Below are positions 26,186 through 35,194 of a stretch of 44,117 nt of DNA, piece by piece. Positions within the stretch are counted from its first letter, which is position 1. Each line of letters opens with the position of its first letter. The stretch spans positions 10,802 to 54,918 of the forward strand of contig DTSE01000417.1 in NCBI GenBank assembly GCA_012965515.1, read 5' to 3'. Source of the stretch: Candidatus Melainabacteria bacterium (GTDB taxonomy: Bacteria > Cyanobacteriota > Vampirovibrionia > Obscuribacterales > Obscuribacteraceae). The notes under the pieces are model-generated. The model did no database searches, was not told the DNA's origin, and worked only from the letters and a program-made list of their open reading frames with translations. A program made the position numbers and the translations under genes.

Positions 26186-27544
26186 TCAGGCTGTGGCATC
26201 CGGCAGTTTCAAACTTAAAACAAATGCCACCACCATTGCTACCGCACCGATGAAATACGGGCTTGACATGCCAAGATACTGAAAAGCAAAGCCTCCAACG
26301 ACCGGTCCTGCTATGCGTCCGAGTGTTGAAAGAGACTGACCGACACCGAGTACTCCACCGGTTCGCTCAGCCGGAGCCAGTTTTGACAACATACTTTGAT
26401 TGGCGGGATTGTTCAGTCCGGAGCCGATCGCCAGGAAGAAAAGAGCCGCACCAAGCACCCAGAGATTGGCTGTGATGGGCGTCAGAATCAAACCGATAGC
26501 AACCATGATTGAACCGATACCAATCAGCTTTTTCTCACCATACTTCTTGGTGAGGCGGTGAATCATGCCGCCTTGCACGAACACGATCAGCAATCCGATG
26601 TAAGTGAACATCCAACTGTTTTGCTCAGCGGTGAAATGAAATTGCTTGTGCGTCAGCATGACAATTGTCGCTTCCATGTTGGCGAAAGCAAAAGTCGAGA
26701 TGAAGAAGATAAGCAGCGAAGTAGTCAACTTCGGATCTTTGATGGTGTTGAAATAGAAGTTTTTGTCCTTTGTGAAACGCTCGCTGGCAGCGTTGCTGCG
26801 TTGGGGTGGCTCGGGCAACATGAAGAACGTCAATACAAGATCGAGCAAACTCAGCCCGGCAGCAATGAATCCAATGGTTTGCAAGCCCATGCCGACACAG
26901 AAACCACCGATGGCAGGTCCAAGAACAAAGCCGAGACCAAACGCTGCACCGACGAGTCCCATGCCTTTTGCACGATTCTCAGGCGTGGTTACGTCGCTGA
27001 CATAGGCTTGAGCGACTGCAATGTTTGCGTTACCGGCTCCTGCAACTGCACGCGCCACAAAGAGCATCGCCAGTGTGCTTGAAAAACCCCAGATCAAATA
27101 TCCGATTGCAGAAGCCCCTAAGCTGATCAATAAAATGGGGCGCCTGCCCACTTTGTCGGACAGCCTGCCCCAGAAAGGCGTAAACAAGAACTGCATTACG
27201 GAATAACAGGCGATCAAACAACCCACTTCCCACTCTGACGCCTGCATCTGCTGTGCATAAGTCGGCAAAACCGGAATAATCAAGCCGAAACCGACCAGGT
27301 CTATGAATACGGTGAAGAAAATCAAAAGCAGTGCGGCCTTTCCAGACTTGCTCTTTGTGCTTTTCGCACCGTCAGCCGCTGTATTTGCGGCATTTTGTGT
27401 CTCTGCACCGGCATTCGGGGTGACACCGGCGGCGCTGTCTGCCGCTTGCGAATTTGCTTGATTCGGCTGTGCGTCGGGATTCATAGATTTTGTGTTTGCC
27501 AACTTGATTTCCAATATGTTGCTAGTAAAACGCGCGCGTCTCAT
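26186..27544 (-). CDS. MFS transporter (TetA/Bcr-like drug exporter)
   Basis: A 452-residue major facilitator protein. A ~70-residue polar, Ala/Asn-rich N-terminus precedes about 12 membrane helices. The A motif between helices 2 and 3 reads GRLSDKVGRRPILLIS, and the segment GLVGAAFGLGFVLGPAIGG is motif C, found in antiporters that export drugs. The family uses the proton gradient to export small molecules; the substrate is unknown. An AGAAGG ribosome binding site supports the ATG at 27544; a second ATG 20 codons later (27484) is less well supported. It is divergent from the kinase gene at 27734. Confidence 0.92.
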   Translation of the reverse strand: MRRARFTSNILEIKLANTKSMNPDAQPNQANSQAADSAAGVTPNAGAETQNAANTAADGAKSTKSKSGKAALLLIFFTVFIDLVGFGLIIPVLPTYAQQMQASEWEVGCLIACYSVMQFLFTPFWGRLSDKVGRRPILLISLGASAIGYLIWGFSSTLAMLFVARAVAGAGNANIAVAQAYVSDVTTPENRAKGMGLVGAAFGLGFVLGPAIGGFCVGMGLQTIGFIAAGLSLLDLVLTFFMLPEPPQRSNAASERFTKDKNFYFNTIKDPKLTTSLLIFFISTFAFANMEATIVMLTHKQFHFTAEQNSWMFTYIGLLIVFVQGGMIHRLTKKYGEKKLIGIGSIMVAIGLILTPITANLWVLGAALFFLAIGSGLNNPANQSMLSKLAPAERTGGVLGVGQSLSTLGRIAGPVVGGFAFQYLGMSSPYFIGAVAMVVAFVLSLKLPDATA

Positions 27545-27733
27545 TCGCGCCTTCTGATAATCCGAAAAGACAAGTCATGATATTAAGACGAATTGGGATA
27601 TTAGGTTTGTGACCATGCATCTGTGGTAATTAAAAGTAATATAAGGGCTAGCGTCCCTTGTGCCCAGCGAAATGGCGTTCGCGCCCCTTTACCATGGCAC
27701 CCCCAAACCCGGCATCCCCTTTCGGACCTAAGC

Positions 27734-29434
27734 ATGAAGCTTTGTCTGATCTGCAATTTCCAGACAGCAACCGACGGTCAAGATATTTGCCCGCGCGACG
27801 GCTCGTCTATGGTTACCGTCGGCGAAGATCCGCTCTTGGGTCTGGTTGTCGAAGGTCGATATCGCATTGAGTCCGTAATCGGACAAGGTTCCGCTGGTAC
27901 GGTTTATAAGGCAATCCAAGAACTTATCGGACGCGAAGTGGCCATCAAGGTACTTCACGATTATTTGGTATCCGACGAAGAGTTCATCAAGCGATTCCGG
28001 CAGGAAGCAAAAGCATCCAGCCGACTCAGCCACCCCAATATCATCACCATTTACGACTTCGGGGTTCTGCCCAAGACCGGGCGCCCGTACATCGCGATGG
28101 ACTTGCTGCGCGGCACTCCTCTTTCCGAGATGATTGCCGATCGTGGCTACTTGCCGATGGACGAAGCAATTCCGATTTTGTCGCAAGTCTGCGCGGCGCT
28201 TGCAGAAGCGCATCGCCAGGGCGTTGTTCACCGCGACGTCAAGCCGGAAAACATCGTTCTTGTCGAACGCAGCGGGCAGAAGATGTTTCCTATCGTAGTG
28301 GACTTCGGTATTGCTCGATTGGTGCAGGAAGAATCGGACGTCGCCAAGATCACGCGAACGGGAACAGTCTGCGGAAGCCCGACATACATGAGTCCCGAAC
28401 AATGCACCTCCAGTAAAGTCGATCATCGAAGCGACATTTATTCCGTCGGCATCGTTATCTATGAGACTTTGACCGGAACAGTACCGTTTATGTCCGATGA
28501 ATTGGCGAAAGTCATGGCCATGCATTTGACCGACCCACCGACGCCAATAAACAAAGTTCGCCCCGACTTGCAATTCCCTGAAATGCTGGAGCGCGTGGTT
28601 TCAAAAGCGCTTTCGAAGAGCCCCGACGATCGCTTCCAAGATATGGACGATCTGGCCTCTGCAATTACTGAAGCGGCGAAACAACCGACACCAAATCCGC
28701 TGGCAGTTTCGCAACCACTGCCGGTGCTCCAGCCTGGACCGCTGGCAGCAAGCGAAGATATCGGCTTGACTGTTCAGCGCCACAAAACGCAAGAAGTGGA
28801 CAAGGACAGCAGAGAATTCATTCAGCCCAAGCCAAATACTAAAGATCTGGCCACGCGCGCGCTGGAAGAATTACAGCAGAGATCTTCAGGCGAATACACC
28901 GAGTTGACTCCGGCGCAGATCAAAACAACATCGGCGCAACAACGTCAAACCGCTCCCAAACACACATCTCCAAAACATTCATCGCAACCCGTCTATAAGA
29001 GCGCGCCTAAAGGAATCGGCGTCGACATCGGCGGCATCTTGCGCATCGGCGTACCGGTGCTGCTTGGTCTGGTGTTAGTGACGGTGGCACTGTTCTACGC
29101 CAATGGTGCGATGAGCAGCAAGGTAACACCGGTTCGCAAACCGCAAACCATCGCAGATGCGGAAAACCTGATCAAGAACGGAAAAGAAGACGAAGCTATT
29201 CCAATTATTGAATTCATCAAGAAAGATGCAAAAGGCAAATTGCCGAAATCACAGATGGACAAAATCAACAGTCTCTATCTGAAAGTGGCAAAGGCTTATG
29301 CCGGCGACGAACGCTATTCAGAAGCGATTACGATGCTCAACAAGATTCCGCCGAAGACGTCCGACGCTAAAGAGATCAAGAAATTGCTCAGGCAATATCG
29401 TCGCGCGCAACAGGACGGCGTAAAAAAAAAGTAG
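27734..29434 (+). CDS. Membrane Ser/Thr protein kinase with zinc-ribbon start and TPR-like exterior
   Basis: A 566-residue Hanks-type kinase. Residues 1-24 carry CLIC and CPRDG, a zinc-ribbon-like start shared in style with the kinase at 13803-16679. The kinase domain (~42-315) has GQGSAGTVYKA (50-60), VAIKV with Lys72, HRDVKPEN (167-174), DFGIAR (190-195), MSPEQC and SDIYSVG, so it looks active. A Pro/Gln/Lys-rich linker (~318-430), one membrane helix (~436-456) and a helical exterior (~470-560) with one or two TPR-like units follow. The ATG at 27734 is chosen because it starts just before the Cys motif; the longer GTG frame at 27623 has no matching N-terminus. Targets unknown. Confidence 0.9.
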   Translation: MKLCLICNFQTATDGQDICPRDGSSMVTVGEDPLLGLVVEGRYRIESVIGQGSAGTVYKAIQELIGREVAIKVLHDYLVSDEEFIKRFRQEAKASSRLSHPNIITIYDFGVLPKTGRPYIAMDLLRGTPLSEMIADRGYLPMDEAIPILSQVCAALAEAHRQGVVHRDVKPENIVLVERSGQKMFPIVVDFGIARLVQEESDVAKITRTGTVCGSPTYMSPEQCTSSKVDHRSDIYSVGIVIYETLTGTVPFMSDELAKVMAMHLTDPPTPINKVRPDLQFPEMLERVVSKALSKSPDDRFQDMDDLASAITEAAKQPTPNPLAVSQPLPVLQPGPLAASEDIGLTVQRHKTQEVDKDSREFIQPKPNTKDLATRALEELQQRSSGEYTELTPAQIKTTSAQQRQTAPKHTSPKHSSQPVYKSAPKGIGVDIGGILRIGVPVLLGLVLVTVALFYANGAMSSKVTPVRKPQTIADAENLIKNGKEDEAIPIIEFIKKDAKGKLPKSQMDKINSLYLKVAKAYAGDERYSEAITMLNKIPPKTSDAKEIKKLLRQYRRAQQDGVKKK

Positions 29435-29514
29435 CTAAGAAACAGTAAACGACTCGCTCTGGCACAACTGCTCTGAGCCAGTACTGAAATAAAGCGCACA
29501 TAGCCAAGAGCAAT

Positions 29515-30486
29515 TTAGACTGCGGCTTCTTTGAACTGTCCCATATCGCGGAACTTTTTCTGGCGGTCGGCGCGAACATCATCACCAGACATAGCCAGCA
29601 TTTTTTCCAACTGCTTAATCACAGCCTTCTTGGCGTTCTGTGCAGCCAAATCGTAGTCGTGGTGCGCTCCGCCCAGAGGCTCTTCAATCACTTCATCGAT
29701 AACGCCGAGATCGAGAATTTCTCTAGCAGTAATCTTCATCGCTTTAGCTGCGTCGTCGCGTTTGTCGGCAGAGCGCCATAGAATAGATGCGCATCCTTCC
29801 GGAGAAATTACCGAATAGACAGAGTGTTCCATCATCAAAATACGGTTGGCCACGCCCACGGCCAGTGCACCGCCCGATCCGCCCTCGCCTGTCACGATGG
29901 CGATGACCGGAACCTTGAGACCAGCTAATTCGAATAAATTGACTGCAATCGCTTCTGCTTGGTTGTGCTCTTCCGCTGCCATGCCCGGATAAGCGCCAGG
30001 AGTATCGATGAGGGTGACTACAGGCAGACCGAATTTCTCCGCGTGTTTAAACAGACGCAGAGCCTTCCTATAGCCTTCTGGTTGAGGCATGCCGAAATTG
30101 CATTGCTGTTTGTCTCTCAGCGAGCGCCCTTTTTCGGTGCCAACTACTACCACCTTATGATCGCCCAAGTGAAGAAGACCAGTCACCATTGCCGGATCGT
30201 CCATGCCCTTGCGGTCACCGTGCATCTCCATCCAATTGGGATCCCAGCGGGCGAAGTAATCCCTTGTATATGGTCTTTGTGGATGACGGGCGATAGCGAG
30301 GTGATCGCTGGCGCTCAAATTCGAGTAAAGAGAACGGCGCAAATTTTCATATTGCTTCTTCAGATGCGAAATATCGCTTTCCAGCTCGGGATGGTCGACA
30401 AGCTGCTTTTGCAAAGCTTCGATCTGCTGGGCGAGCAATTCCAAGGGTTTTTCAAATTCCAGGGGAATCGCTTTCTTGTCCGTCAA
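29515..30486 (-). CDS. accA: Acetyl-CoA carboxylase carboxyltransferase, alpha subunit
   Basis: A 323-residue AccA. With AccD it moves the carboxyl group from biotin-BCCP to acetyl-CoA, giving malonyl-CoA, the first step of fatty-acid synthesis. Clear signatures are RHPQRPYTRDYFARWDPNW, GDRKGMDDPAMVTGLLHLG, GMPQPEGYRKALRLFKHAEK, PVVTLIDTPGAYPGMAAEE, VTGEGGSGGALAVGVANRIL and YSVISPEGCASILWRSADK. The start is a TTG at 30486 with GAGG six bases upstream. It follows accD in the same direction with a 69-bp gap, so a two-gene accDA operon is likely. Confidence 0.97.
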   Translation of the reverse strand: MTDKKAIPLEFEKPLELLAQQIEALQKQLVDHPELESDISHLKKQYENLRRSLYSNLSASDHLAIARHPQRPYTRDYFARWDPNWMEMHGDRKGMDDPAMVTGLLHLGDHKVVVVGTEKGRSLRDKQQCNFGMPQPEGYRKALRLFKHAEKFGLPVVTLIDTPGAYPGMAAEEHNQAEAIAVNLFELAGLKVPVIAIVTGEGGSGGALAVGVANRILMMEHSVYSVISPEGCASILWRSADKRDDAAKAMKITAREILDLGVIDEVIEEPLGGAHHDYDLAAQNAKKAVIKQLEKMLAMSGDDVRADRQKKFRDMGQFKEAAV

Positions 30487-30555
30487 CTTGCACCTCTGCT
30501 GTTTGCTCTGAGCGAACGGTTTGCGCCGCCGCTATCGATTGATCTGTCTGGCGTT

Positions 30556-31470
30556 CTATCTTGTTGCCGCTTTTGGTCTGGGCGGCGCAGCTTGCGGCTT
30601 GGCATTGCCGCTGGCATGAAATCTAATTAGATAGGCGAGCTTTTCCTTCAACTTTCCGCGTTCGACAACCATGTCTACTTGCCCGTGCTTGAGCAAGTAC
30701 TCAGCAGTTTGGAAGTCGGCGGGCAGTTTTTGCCTGATGGTTTGCTCGATTACGCGCCTGCCGGCAAATCCGATACGCGCGCCGGGCTCAGCAATTTGGA
30801 TGTCGCCGAGCATTGCGAAGCTGGCGGTCACACCGCCATATGTAGGTTCCGACAAAATAGAGATATAAAGGAGACCGGCATCAGAAAAGCTCTTGAGCGC
30901 CGAACTCGTCTTTGCCAACTGCATGAGAGAGAAGATGCCTTCCTGCATCCTCGCGCCGCCGGATGAAGAAACAAGTATGAGAGGCAGCCGCTTTTCGGTG
31001 GCATATTCAGTGATGCGCGCAACCTTCTCGCCCACGACGGAGCCCATGGAGCCGCCGAAGTGACCGAAGTCCATTACACCCAAACAAGCTTTCTCACCGA
31101 CAATCTCGCCTTCACCGGTAATAACGGCTTCCCGCAAACCTGATTTGCGGGAGGCTTCCGCCTGACGTTTCACATACGAATCGGTGTCGACAAACTTGAG
31201 TGGATCGGCTGATTCTAATTTAGCGTCCAGCTCGTGAAAGGTGCCGTGGTCGACGAGTTGCTCGATGCGCTGCATGGCACCGATGCGGAAGTGATATTGA
31301 CACTTCGGGCAAACATGCTGGTTTTGGCGCAACTGACTGGTGTACAAAAGCTCGCGGCACTGAAAACATTGCGTCCAAAGAGCGCAATACTCATCTGTTG
31401 CGAGCGGTAATTTGACTTCCTCGGCTTCGCGTTGCTTTTTGCGCGACGCAAACCATTCTTTCAAGTCCAT
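30556..31470 (-). CDS. accD: Acetyl-CoA carboxylase carboxyltransferase, beta subunit
   Basis: A 304-residue AccD, partner of AccA. The N-terminal zinc finger is intact: CFQC (Cys35, Cys38) and CPKC (Cys54, Cys57). The carboxyltransferase core shows DAKLESADPLKF, GEIVGEKACLGVMDFGHFGG, PLILVSSSGGARMQEGIFSL and SEPTYGGVTASFAMLGDIQI, followed by RIGFAGRRVIEQTI. The C-terminus is Pro/Lys/Ala-rich. It is divergent from rsmE with a 124-bp gap. First gene of the accD-accA pair. Confidence 0.97.
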   Translation of the reverse strand: MDLKEWFASRKKQREAEEVKLPLATDEYCALWTQCFQCRELLYTSQLRQNQHVCPKCQYHFRIGAMQRIEQLVDHGTFHELDAKLESADPLKFVDTDSYVKRQAEASRKSGLREAVITGEGEIVGEKACLGVMDFGHFGGSMGSVVGEKVARITEYATEKRLPLILVSSSGGARMQEGIFSLMQLAKTSSALKSFSDAGLLYISILSEPTYGGVTASFAMLGDIQIAEPGARIGFAGRRVIEQTIRQKLPADFQTAEYLLKHGQVDMVVERGKLKEKLAYLIRFHASGNAKPQAAPPRPKAATR

Positions 31471-31594
31471 GCAGCTGAACCCAGTTTGAAGTTACTTCCA
31501 ATGCCAAGTCTTGCGCGGACATATCCCCTGAAAACTACCCAGTAGGTGGTATAGGGCTTATGCTATGCAAGCAGGCAGTGATTATATCAAATAG

Positions 31595-32419
31595 ATGCAG
31601 ATACCCAGGTTTTTCATACAACCGGACCAAATAGACGAAAACGTCTCGGCAGCCCGCATTGAGGACGCCAAGCTGGTCCACCAGATTGGGCGGGTGCTGC
31701 GTCTTGGCGTCGGAGCCCGCGTAATTTTGCTTAACGGCGAGGGTAGCCTCTTTCATTGCCGTATAGAACGGCAAGACAAGGGCTCTGTCCACCTCGCCAT
31801 TGAGCAGAAGGAAACAAATCCTATTCGGGAATATGGCGAACTGACAGTGGCCATGCCGCTTATCAAACCGGCACGTTTCGAATGGTCCCTGGAAAAACTA
31901 ACCGAATTGGGCGCCACTACTATCATTCCAATCATTACGCAAAGAACTGTTCAAAAACCTTCAGATGGAGAAGATGGCAAGAAGAAAGACGCCAAGAATG
32001 GCAATGTCAAGAAAGAGCGTTGGAATGCAATTGTCAGAGAGGCGGCCGAACAATCGGAAAGATTCGCGATACCAAGGGTGGTAGCACCTCAAAAATTCGA
32101 TGACTATCTGAACGAGATAGTTCGAGCGAGAGAAACGGAAAACAGTACAAAAGATCTGCGATACATATTCGCCGAACGCAATGAATGCCCCCACCTATCC
32201 ATGCACCTTTTCAAGGAGAAGGAGATTGGTGGACTGACAAAAAACATCTCTCTTTGCTTCGGTCCTGAAGGTGGTTTTACCGATGCTGAGCTTTCTCGCG
32301 CAGCTGAAGTAAGTCTAACCTTCGCATCGCTTGGAAAATTGATTTTGCGATCCGAGACAGCAGCAGTTGCTGCGGCAGCCATTGTTAGTGCTATGCGCGA
32401 TCTGAAAAACATCGGATAG
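31595..32419 (+). CDS. rsmE: 16S rRNA (uracil-1498-N3)-methyltransferase RsmE
   Basis: A 274-residue SPOUT-class methyltransferase that modifies U1498 of 16S rRNA using S-adenosylmethionine. The N-terminal RNA-binding part begins IPRFFIQPDQID and has HQIGRVLRLGVGARVILLNG; the knot domain has RFEWSLEKLTELGATTIIPI, ERWNAIVREAAEQSERFAIP, LCFGPEGGFTDAE and SLGKLILRSETAAVAA, all standard. An insert of ~20 charged residues (KKKDAKNGNVKKE) interrupts the middle of the domain. No partner gene is obvious; it is followed by a 324-bp gap before yggS. Confidence 0.95.
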   Translation: MQIPRFFIQPDQIDENVSAARIEDAKLVHQIGRVLRLGVGARVILLNGEGSLFHCRIERQDKGSVHLAIEQKETNPIREYGELTVAMPLIKPARFEWSLEKLTELGATTIIPIITQRTVQKPSDGEDGKKKDAKNGNVKKERWNAIVREAAEQSERFAIPRVVAPQKFDDYLNEIVRARETENSTKDLRYIFAERNECPHLSMHLFKEKEIGGLTKNISLCFGPEGGFTDAELSRAAEVSLTFASLGKLILRSETAAVAAAAIVSAMRDLKNIG

Positions 32420-32743
32420 CAATCAAAACATACTAGTGACACCACCCATAATGCGCACCACTGGAGATACTATCGGCAGGCGCATATGCAACAGCAATAC
32501 AATCGCTATACCGAATCATGAAAAGCCTTACAAATAGACGGTTTCCGAGTACAAAGCGCAACTTGAAAATGGTGCGTCTGTGGTATCAAAACACTCGTTT
32601 ACGATGAGCAGAATTTTCAGAAAAATTCGCTGTTTGACTTGACAAAGTAGTGCGTTGCGAGGCTTAATAGTAGGCGTTTTTGAATGTCAGTCAAAGCAGA
32701 GCACAGTGGGTTTACGCAATTCGCTTTGCTTCTCCAGGAAGGC
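32420..32743. other. Intergenic stretch before yggS, nothing recognised
   Basis: No gene, repeat or terminator is evident in these 324 bases. An upstream ATG for yggS at 32684 lies within it; if that start is used, the stretch is 264 bases. The promoter of yggS-sepF probably lies here. Confidence 0.4.
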
Positions 32744-33403
32744 ATGAGTGTGGCTAGCAACCTAGCGCGTATCCGAGGTGCAATGGGCGGCAACAAAGTC
32801 ACCCTAATCGCAGTAGCGAAAAGCGCCTCGCTTACACAAATCGAAGAAGCATTCGAGAGTGGTGTCACCGAATTTGGTGAAAACAGGATCCAGGATGCAA
32901 TCGATCGGCGCGGTCAATTGCCAGAACACATTGCCACCAATTGCAATTGGCATTTTATCGGTCATCTGCAGACCAACAAGGTGAAGAAGGCGGTTGGATA
33001 TTTCCAGCTTATCCACTCGGTTGATTCACTTCGATTAGCTTCCGAAATTTCTTTAGAAGCTAGTAAAAAAAATATGGTGCAATCAGTACTAATTCAAGGT
33101 AAGATACTTACTGATGATACTAAATCTGGTTACACCCCAGAGACGTTGAAGAAAGAGATGGCTGATTTGCTTAAACTGAGCAACATCAAAATCGAAGGAC
33201 TGATGACCATCTCACCTCTGATCGAAGACCGCGATACATGGTTTCAATGCTTCAACGGACTAAGAAATCTGCGCGATGAGCTGGCGCAAAAACACTCAAT
33301 CGAACTGAAAGAACTTTCGATGGGTATGTCAGCGGACTGGCTGGAAGCAGTTGAAGCAGGATCAACAATGGTCCGACTCGGCAGAGCGATATTTCAAGTT
33401 TGA
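32744..33403 (+). CDS. yggS: Pyridoxal-phosphate homeostasis protein, YggS family
   Basis: A 219-residue single-domain PLP-binding protein (PLPBP/YBL036C family) thought to buffer free vitamin B6; no enzyme activity is known. Signatures: start MSVASNLARIRGAM, PLP-binding Lys in LIAVAKSASL, VTEFGENRIQDAID, WHFIGHLQTNKVKKA, IHSVDSLRLASEI, IEGLMTISPLIE and LSMGMSADWLEAVEAGSTMV followed by RLGRAIF. The ATG at 32744 matches the family N-terminus exactly; an ATG 20 codons upstream (32684) gives an extension not found in the family, but cannot be excluded. It is directly upstream of sepF, a common cell-division linkage. Confidence 0.95.
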   Translation: MSVASNLARIRGAMGGNKVTLIAVAKSASLTQIEEAFESGVTEFGENRIQDAIDRRGQLPEHIATNCNWHFIGHLQTNKVKKAVGYFQLIHSVDSLRLASEISLEASKKNMVQSVLIQGKILTDDTKSGYTPETLKKEMADLLKLSNIKIEGLMTISPLIEDRDTWFQCFNGLRNLRDELAQKHSIELKELSMGMSADWLEAVEAGSTMVRLGRAIFQV

Positions 33404-33480
33404 ACCCCGCTACAAGCGGATTTTGGATAAGGGAAGGGAAAGCAAAAGTTATTTCGGCGAGAGGGTAAGGAGGGACGCAG

Positions 33481-33993
33481 GTGAGCATAGTTACAAAGCT
33501 AAAGAGTTTTTGGTTCGGTCCGGCAGACAACTACGACAGAGAAGATTTCGAAGACCTCTTCGACACCACTGACGAAGTGTATGCCACCAACGGGCAGCTG
33601 GCATTGGATAAGGCGCCGATGGATGCGGTAAAACCGCCCTCGGTCAGGCAGCCTTCAAACAATTACGGCAGTCAAGTCGTGACGCACCCGAGCGCTCAAG
33701 CAGCCAGCGAAGTGTTGGTCATCGAGCCGCGTCAATTTGAGGAGTCGATCGACATTGTTGAGCATCTCCGCGGACGCAAATCCGTTTTGCTCAACCTCCA
33801 CATGCTGGACAACGAAAACAGCCAGCGCGTAGTCGATTTCCTCTCTGGCGCTTGCCATGCTATCGACGGTCATCAGCAACGCATCGGCGAAGGTGTGTTT
33901 CTGTTCGCACCATCCTCGGTGGTAATCCAATCCGAATCAACGTCCTCCAAGGCAATCAAGGACGCTTTCTGGAACAAGGCAACGACCATCTAG
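33481..33993 (+). CDS. sepF: Cell-division protein SepF
   Basis: A 170-residue SepF (YlmF/Cdv2), a membrane-binding FtsZ anchor that helps form the division septum in Gram-positives and cyanobacteria. It starts with a short amphipathic helix (MSIVTKLKSFWFGP), a disordered acidic/Pro-rich linker, then the core domain: VLVIEPRQFEESIDIVEHL, RGRKSVLLNLHMLDNENSQR and VVDFLSGACHAIDGHQQRIG. The GTG start has a perfect AAGGAGG ribosome binding site 7 bases upstream. The gene is 77 bp after yggS and ends in an intrinsic terminator at 34024-34050. Confidence 0.95.
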   Translation: MSIVTKLKSFWFGPADNYDREDFEDLFDTTDEVYATNGQLALDKAPMDAVKPPSVRQPSNNYGSQVVTHPSAQAASEVLVIEPRQFEESIDIVEHLRGRKSVLLNLHMLDNENSQRVVDFLSGACHAIDGHQQRIGEGVFLFAPSSVVIQSESTSSKAIKDAFWNKATTI

Positions 33994-34023
33994 TCAATCA
34001 AAGGACATCCTACGGAATCAGTT

Positions 34024-34050
34024 AAGAGCCGCCCAAAAGGCGGCTCTTTT
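34024..34050 (+). terminator. Intrinsic terminator of yggS-sepF
   Basis: AAGAGCCGCC paired with GGCGGCTCTT, loop CAAAA, then TT. A perfect 10-bp GC-rich stem 30 bases past the sepF stop. Confidence 0.9.
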
Positions 34051-34112
34051 ATATGCGATTATGTTTCATCGCTGCCACCATCAAGTGATTGAGTTTGATT
34101 GCCTATATAAAT

Positions 34113-34196
34113 GTAGGGGCGCATTGCATGCGCCCCATTTTTTGAGACGCATTGCATGCGCCCAAATTTCTGAGGACGCATGCAATACGCCGCCAC
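34113..34196. repeat. Three palindromic repeats
   Basis: Units at 34113-34135, 34146-34163 and 34174-34196. The first is complete (flank GTAG, stem GGGCGCAT/ATGCGCCC, loop TGC). The second has lost its flank. The third is in reverse orientation with a degraded stem and CCAC flank. They lie between sepF and the convergent M23 peptidase gene. Confidence 0.8.
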
Positions 34197-34286
34197 GCCG
34201 CGCTCATACGTTGCCATCGCCAATTGTCTATGGCATCACCGGTGATGCCAATCGATTATGTTTCATCCAAGCGAATCGTCGCCAAC

Positions 34287-35162
34287 CTATTTAATGGCGT
34301 TTGCAAACCAGTTGCTTGGATTGCTAGCTGCCTTGTTGCAGTAGATGCTGAAGTGCAGGTGAGGTCCGTTGGCACGACCGGTCTGACCGATACGACCGAT
34401 CAATTGTCCGGCTTTTACTTGCTGTCCTTGGGCGACATGAAGTTTTTGTAGGTGGATGTAGAAAGAAACAATTCCCTGTCCATGATCGATGGCAATGCAA
34501 TTACCGTGCAGTTTGAAACCAGTTCGTGCCATGACGACAACGCCTGGAGCGCATGCCACTACCGGCGATCCCAAACCTCCGGCAAAATCTAGGCCGGAAT
34601 GGAAATAGTCCTTTAGAAATTTACCGTTGACTGTCCGCCGAACCCCAAACGGAGTCGAGGTTCTAGCCTTTGATGGGCGGGTAAAATCCTGAGTCCAAAA
34701 ACGCTGGGGAGAACAAGTCTCTTTTGCAGCATTTACCGCTTCTTCCTCACCTGGCGAAGTGTTGAAATTGTCTTTCGACTTTGGCAGAGTCAAATATCGC
34801 ATCTGAAACTTCCCGTCCAAAACTTTCAGCTTCACCGAGGCATTATCGTTTTTGAGGGTGTAGACGCCAGGATCAAGCTCCAGAGATGGCGCAAGAATGG
34901 CCTTGTATATATGTTGTCCATCTTGATTGTCTGGAGATGGAAACAATTTATAAGTCTGTCGCGCAAAAGTGAAGATCGGCTCATCCTCGGCCGAATCTGC
35001 TTTGTAAGTAACCTCTATCGGTTGCCCTTGCTTTGCGGAGGAGGAGGAAAGCGAAAGCTCGGCGCAATCGGCAGCACTAGAAGCAGACAGCGAAAATAGC
35101 AGGGATAGACTTATCCCGTGAAATCGGCGCAAGACTGAATTCGTTCTTAGCGAATTGGTCAA
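34287..35162 (-). CDS. Secreted M23-family (LytM) zinc peptidase
   Basis: A 291-residue peptidoglycan endopeptidase. The N-terminus (~14-34) is a signal peptide ending SASSAADCA. A ~110-residue middle region resembles a bacterial immunoglobulin-like domain. The C-terminal M23 domain (~165-285) has the zinc residues His188 and Asp192 in HSGLDFAG and His270 in HLHFS, plus GSPVVACAPGVVVMART and SFYIHLQKLHVAQGQQVKAG with the catalytic-side His237. The full motif set suggests a working peptidase. The TTG start is uncertain. It would cleave peptide cross-links in the wall, and its neighbour sepF works on division, but no operon link is seen. Confidence 0.93.
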   Translation of the reverse strand: MTNSLRTNSVLRRFHGISLSLLFSLSASSAADCAELSLSSSSAKQGQPIEVTYKADSAEDEPIFTFARQTYKLFPSPDNQDGQHIYKAILAPSLELDPGVYTLKNDNASVKLKVLDGKFQMRYLTLPKSKDNFNTSPGEEEAVNAAKETCSPQRFWTQDFTRPSKARTSTPFGVRRTVNGKFLKDYFHSGLDFAGGLGSPVVACAPGVVVMARTGFKLHGNCIAIDHGQGIVSFYIHLQKLHVAQGQQVKAGQLIGRIGQTGRANGPHLHFSIYCNKAASNPSNWFANAIK

Positions 35163-35194
35163 ATTGAGGGGATTCCTAGAAGAGCTGAGTTTGA

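Noticed and set aside
26097..26282. 61-codon plus-strand frame near the MFS gene
   Set aside because: More than half is antisense to the MFS gene's C-terminus; no ribosome binding site.
27623..27733. Upstream GTG extension of the kinase at 27734
   Set aside because: The extension has no family-like sequence; the Cys motif right after the ATG at 27734 matches the other kinase's start.
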